The notes below the pieces were generated by a model. That model saw only the letters and a list, made by a program, of their open reading frames with translations, searched no databases and was not told the origin of the DNA. This document shows, piece by piece, positions 39,604 through 43,081 of a stretch of 43,081 nucleotides of DNA. How positions within the stretch are numbered: the first letter of the stretch is position 1; every line of letters begins with the position of its first letter. The translations under genes and the position numbers were made by a program. The stretch is from Alphaproteobacteria bacterium (GTDB taxonomy: Bacteria; Pseudomonadota; Alphaproteobacteria; Rs-D84): assembly GCA_013316395.1 (NCBI GenBank), contig WSMU01000003.1, forward strand, positions 1 through 43,081. Direction: 5' to 3'.

Positions 39604-39665
39604 AATAAAAGAGTGGTTTTGGGAATCAAAAGTAAAAAAATTGTATATGCATGGGGCTTAACAGA

Positions 39666-39694
39666 TTGACTTTCTGATATTATTGATATAAGAT
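39666..39694 (+). promoter_or_regulatory. Candidate promoter for rpoA
   Basis: TTGACT - 17 nt - TAAGAT. Confidence 0.55.
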
Positions 39695-39765
39695 GTTATT
39701 CGCATGAAAAACTCATGCATGCCGAAATGGTGAAAATGATAAACTAAGCCAAATGGAGCAACATC

Positions 39766-40794
39766 ATGATTGAAAAAAATTGGATGACTTTGATTAAGCC
39801 GAAAAAGCTGAATATCAAAGTGGATGAGCATAATCCAAACCTGGCAACATTGGTTGCCGAACCCCTGGAAAAAGGATATGGTTTAACATTGGGTACCGCA
39901 TTGCGTCGCGTATTATTGTCGTCGTTGCAGGGTTGCGCACCTATTTATATCAAGATTGACGGGGTACAACACGAATTTTCTTCGCTGCAGGGTATTCGCG
40001 AAGATGTAACTGATATCATCCTGAACCTGAAGGGTGTTTATTTCAAAGCCCTGACCGAAGGTCAGCACAAGGCCATACTGAAAGTAAAAGGCCCGGCCGT
40101 TGTTACCGCGGGGATGATTGAAACATCCGGCAGCGTTGAGGTTATGAACAAAGATGTTGAAATCTGCACACTGGACAAGGGCGCATCTTTGGATATGGAA
40201 ATAACATTGGCCACAGGTCGTGGTTATGTTCCGGCATCTGCGCATGCAGACGGGCTGCCGCTGGGTGTGATTCCGGTAGATTCTATTTTCTCGCCGATTT
40301 TGAACGTTGCAACAGAAGTTTCTGCAACCCGTGTCGGCCAATCTACGGATTTTGACAAACTGGAACTGACTGTTAAAACAAACGGCAGCGTTTCGCCCGA
40401 AGATGCGATTGCATACGCCGCGCGTATTTTGACAGACCAGTTGGTTGTATTTATCAACTTCGAAGACCCGGCGCAGATTAACGCTCCGACCGAAGAAGAG
40501 AAGGCGAAAGACGCATTGCCGTTTGACCCGAAATTGCTGAAGCATGTTGATGAGCTGGAACTGTCTGTTCGTGCAAATAACTGCCTGAAGAATGACAAGA
40601 TTAACTGGCTGGGTGAACTGGTCCAGAAGACAGAAGCCGATATGCTAAAAACACCGAACTTTGGCCGCAAGTCCTTGAATGAAATCAAGGTTCAATTGGA
40701 GGCCATGGGCCTGGGCTTGGGTATGGAAGTACCGGGCTGGCCGCCGGAAAATATCGCGGAATTGGCGAAAAAATACGAAGACCCTTATAAATAA
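39766..40794 (+). CDS. rpoA: RNA polymerase subunit alpha
   Basis: [22 protein letters not shown]...[25 protein letters not shown]. Confidence 0.98.
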   Translation: MIEKNWMTLIKPKKLNIKVDEHNPNLATLVAEPLEKGYGLTLGTALRRVLLSSLQGCAPIYIKIDGVQHEFSSLQGIREDVTDIILNLKGVYFKALTEGQHKAILKVKGPAVVTAGMIETSGSVEVMNKDVEICTLDKGASLDMEITLATGRGYVPASAHADGLPLGVIPVDSIFSPILNVATEVSATRVGQSTDFDKLELTVKTNGSVSPEDAIAYAARILTDQLVVFINFEDPAQINAPTEEEKAKDALPFDPKLLKHVDELELSVRANNCLKNDKINWLGELVQKTEADMLKTPNFGRKSLNEIKVQLEAMGLGLGMEVPGWPPENIAELAKKYEDPYK

Positions 40795-40804
40795 TAGGGT
40801 AGGG

Positions 40805-40836
40805 AAAGCAAGGGTAAAAATCCCTTGCTTTTTTTA
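40805..40836 (+). terminator. Rho-independent terminator between rpoA and rplQ
   Basis: AAAGCAAGGG-taaaaat-CCCTTGCTTT followed by TTTTT. Confidence 0.8.
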
Positions 40837-40947
40837 TAAAATAATTTAAAATTAACCGGCTGCATATTACTGAAGCTATGTGTTTTAGGGTATGCGAATA
40901 TAACAATCCCCGTATTCGGGGCAGAAACAGATAATAAGGAGTAGTCG

Positions 40948-41457
40948 ATGAGACACGCAAAAGCAGGTCGCACTTTTAATCGCGACACAAATGCACGCAA
41001 GGCATTGTTTGTTGGCCTGGCGAAAAGCTTGATTGAAAAAGAACAGATTAAAACTACATTGCCCAAGGCAAAAGACTTGCGTCGCGTGGTTGAAAAATTG
41101 ATTACCCGTGCAAAGAACGACACTGTTGCAAACCGTCGTTTGACGGCATCTGAACTGGGCAACAGCTCTGAAAAAACAGTTAAGAAGCTGTTTGATGTTT
41201 TGGGCCCGCGCTATGCGCAGCGCCCGGGTGGTTACACACGCGTTTTAAAGGCCGGTTTCCGTTATGGTGATGCGGCACCGATGGCGATTATCGAATTGGT
41301 TGACCGTGATGAAAATGCAAAGAAAGTAGCAGCGCCTGCGGCGGAGACTCCGGTGGCCGAAGAAGTAGCCGAAGCACCGGCGAAAAAAGAAGCCGCAGCA
41401 GAAAAGAAAGCTGCAAAGAAAGAGCCGGCAAAGAAGTCTGCAAAGGCTGCGAAGTAA
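40948..41457 (+). CDS. rplQ: 50S ribosomal protein L17 with a Lys/Ala/Glu-rich C-terminal tail
   Basis: [29 protein letters not shown]. Confidence 0.97.
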   Translation: MRHAKAGRTFNRDTNARKALFVGLAKSLIEKEQIKTTLPKAKDLRRVVEKLITRAKNDTVANRRLTASELGNSSEKTVKKLFDVLGPRYAQRPGGYTRVLKAGFRYGDAAPMAIIELVDRDENAKKVAAPAAETPVAEEVAEAPAKKEAAAEKKAAKKEPAKKSAKAAK

Positions 41458-41473
41458 TCGAATAATAGTACCT

Positions 41474-41503
41474 AAAAAGCATCCCCAAACGGGGATGCTT
41501 TTT
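41474..41503 (+). terminator. Terminator of rplQ
   Basis: AAAAAGCATCCCC-aaac-GGGGATGCTTTTTTT. Confidence 0.85.
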
Positions 41504-41548
41504 TTATTTAATGCATGGCTAATAGCTTCTTAGAGGTGCTTATATAAA

Positions 41549-41570
41549 AATCCCCCGTTTGGGGGATTTG
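41549..41570 (-). terminator. Terminator of the 41573 minus-strand gene
   Basis: Minus strand AATCCCCC-aaac-GGGGGATTTTTAT. Confidence 0.75.
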
Positions 41571-41572
41571 TT

Positions 41573-43081
41573 TTAGAACTGGGTGTCCGTACAGGTTTCC
41601 ACCGGGTCGGCCCAGGCTTTGCAATACTTGCTGCCGAACAGGGGATTGCCTTTCTTGTTACAATTTTGTGCACGTACACATTTATGACAATTTAGGGTAT
41701 CCCATTCGAATGTCGATGTGATTGTCTCTTTGTAGTTCCACTGGTTCAAGGACTTAGAGCCAATCAGCTCGCGCTGGATGCCGCCATCGGCACCGTTTGC
41801 TTTTCCGCCACCGCTGCTGGCCAGACCTATGCCTGCTATTGTGGCGCCTGCGGCGGCTGCAGCAATTCCGGCTGTAGAAATACTTCCTATACCGGCAATT
41901 GCGAATGTTGACAGCCCTCCTGTAAACGGTATTGCGACCGCAGCGCCGGCAATTGCCACGACCGACAGGATTTTACCAAACGCATTTCCGGGCGGGTTGG
42001 GTGACTTTGGCAGGGCGGATGCATCTGCGAAGTTTATGCAGGCCACACGTGCGATTTCGCGGCGTGCATCCAGCGCGTTTTCGCCGGCGATTTCTGCCAT
42101 ACGCTCGCCAATCGTTGCATAGTCTTTCAGCATCTTTTCATTAAGCTCGTCATACTTTTTATAATAGTTGCCTTTTGCGATTTTTAATGCGGATGTTGCG
42201 ATTATCGTGCGCATTTGCTTAGTAAGCTCCGGGAAGCGGGCCGCATCGGCTGAGCGTTCGCCTATTTTACGACGGGTGTCGCCGCTTTTCATGCCTTGAA
42301 CCTCGCGGCCTGTCATACAGAACTGGACCGTCGGGTCTGCCTCGATTGCTTGGATTGCGGTATCTACATTCTTTTGTAGTACTGCCAGCTCAGAGCGTAT
42401 TTTTTCCTTAGATGCGGCGCTCATATTCTTTGGGGTGTCGATTTTAGTCAGGTATTCGTCAACAGATGACAGGCGGCCGTCGTCGTTAACTTCGACGCTT
42501 TCCCAATATATTGTACCGTCTAAAACGCCAGCGAACGGTGTTATCGGACCCAGGCCAGATTGGGTGGATCCAACAACGCGCCCCAGTTCAGTATCTTGGA
42601 TTTGTGATACGTCTGTGCGGCATCCGGCGTAAGATATATCCAGTGACTCGCCAGAGCTCTTATATTCACAAATCTTATATTCCAGGGATCGCGCACCAAT
42701 ATTCTCATCTACTGCAATACCGTTACAGTCTTCTGTAGAGCCACAGACTTTAATCATTGCTTCATTAGCAGCGTTTTGGCATTGGTTTAAGAAATTGTTA
42801 TCGATATTGAGCATGATACCCTGAACCATAGTAGCGAGTTCGTCGTATACCTTTTGTCCTGTGATATCGACACCTTGTTCTTGATAAACCTTTTGGCAAC
42901 CGACAAGTTTGTCATAGGGGCACATTCTGATAATAGTATCAGTGTCGAGTCCGATACATTGAGTATAATCTGCGCCACATCTGTCATCAGATTGGAGACA
43001 TTCTTTGACTTCGTTAGTACAGCTATCGACTCTCATTGCGGACAGTCTGGCATATACGTAATCTAATATTAAGGGCTCGGC
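41573..43081 (-). CDS. Large Cys-containing protein with an internal Gly/Ala hydrophobic segment; N-terminus beyond the window edge
   Basis: Frame stays open upstream of the track ATG to the window end (AEPLILDYVYARLSA-MRVDSC...), so 43036 is probably not the start. Confidence 0.65.
   Translation of the reverse strand, partial: AEPLILDYVYARLSAMRVDSCTNEVKECLQSDDRCGADYTQCIGLDTDTIIRMCPYDKLVGCQKVYQEQGVDITGQKVYDELATMVQGIMLNIDNNFLNQCQNAANEAMIKVCGSTEDCNGIAVDENIGARSLEYKICEYKSSGESLDISYAGCRTDVSQIQDTELGRVVGSTQSGLGPITPFAGVLDGTIYWESVEVNDDGRLSSVDEYLTKIDTPKNMSAASKEKIRSELAVLQKNVDTAIQAIEADPTVQFCMTGREVQGMKSGDTRRKIGERSADAARFPELTKQMRTIIATSALKIAKGNYYKKYDELNEKMLKDYATIGERMAEIAGENALDARREIARVACINFADASALPKSPNPPGNAFGKILSVVAIAGAAVAIPFTGGLSTFAIAGIGSISTAGIAAAAAGATIAGIGLASSGGGKANGADGGIQRELIGSKSLNQWNYKETITSTFEWDTLNCHKCVRAQNCNKKGNPLFGSKYCKAWADPVETCTDTQF

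Noticed and set aside
1-43081. CRISPR array, rRNA or insertion sequence
   Set aside because: No regularly spaced short repeats, rRNA signature or transposase ORF was seen.

Overview
This is an alphaproteobacterium-like chromosomal window, probably from an uncultured or host-associated lineage (taxonomy is inference). Its backbone is ordinary: lepA, acpP-fabF, mltG and a nearly complete str-S10-spc-alpha ribosomal superoperon (rpsL to rplQ, including a 59-aa rpmD missing from the ORF track; adk is absent between secY and rpsM). Accessory material sits in and around it. (1) An array of signal-peptide-bearing, low-complexity or coiled-coil paralogs occupies 1-5650. (2) A tandem duplication with exact period 2830 bp (3701-6530 = 6531-9360) creates an in-frame RbfA'/secreted-protein chimera. 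(3) A family of small Cys-rich secreted proteins shares a C-terminal module. (4) The most interesting feature is a ~235-nt RNA element on the minus strand, present twice (about 16670-16905 and 39326-39568). Each copy lies directly upstream of a Cys-rich gene. Each has a promoter-like sequence at its 5' end, the same multi-hairpin architecture supported by compensatory base changes, an apparent pseudoknot, and an intrinsic terminator about 20-26 nt before the ATG. I do not recognise it as a known RNA class, and it is a candidate undescribed cis-regulatory or small RNA. Other items include a tyrosine-recombinase-like protein lacking catalytic residues, a tRNA-Pro(CGG) 3'-end direct repeat enclosing a structured insert, recurring intercistronic hairpins in the ribosomal operon, an unknown ORF between rplO and secY, and an alpha operon split by an inverted Cys-rich gene. 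All readings are by eye; no search or folding program was run.
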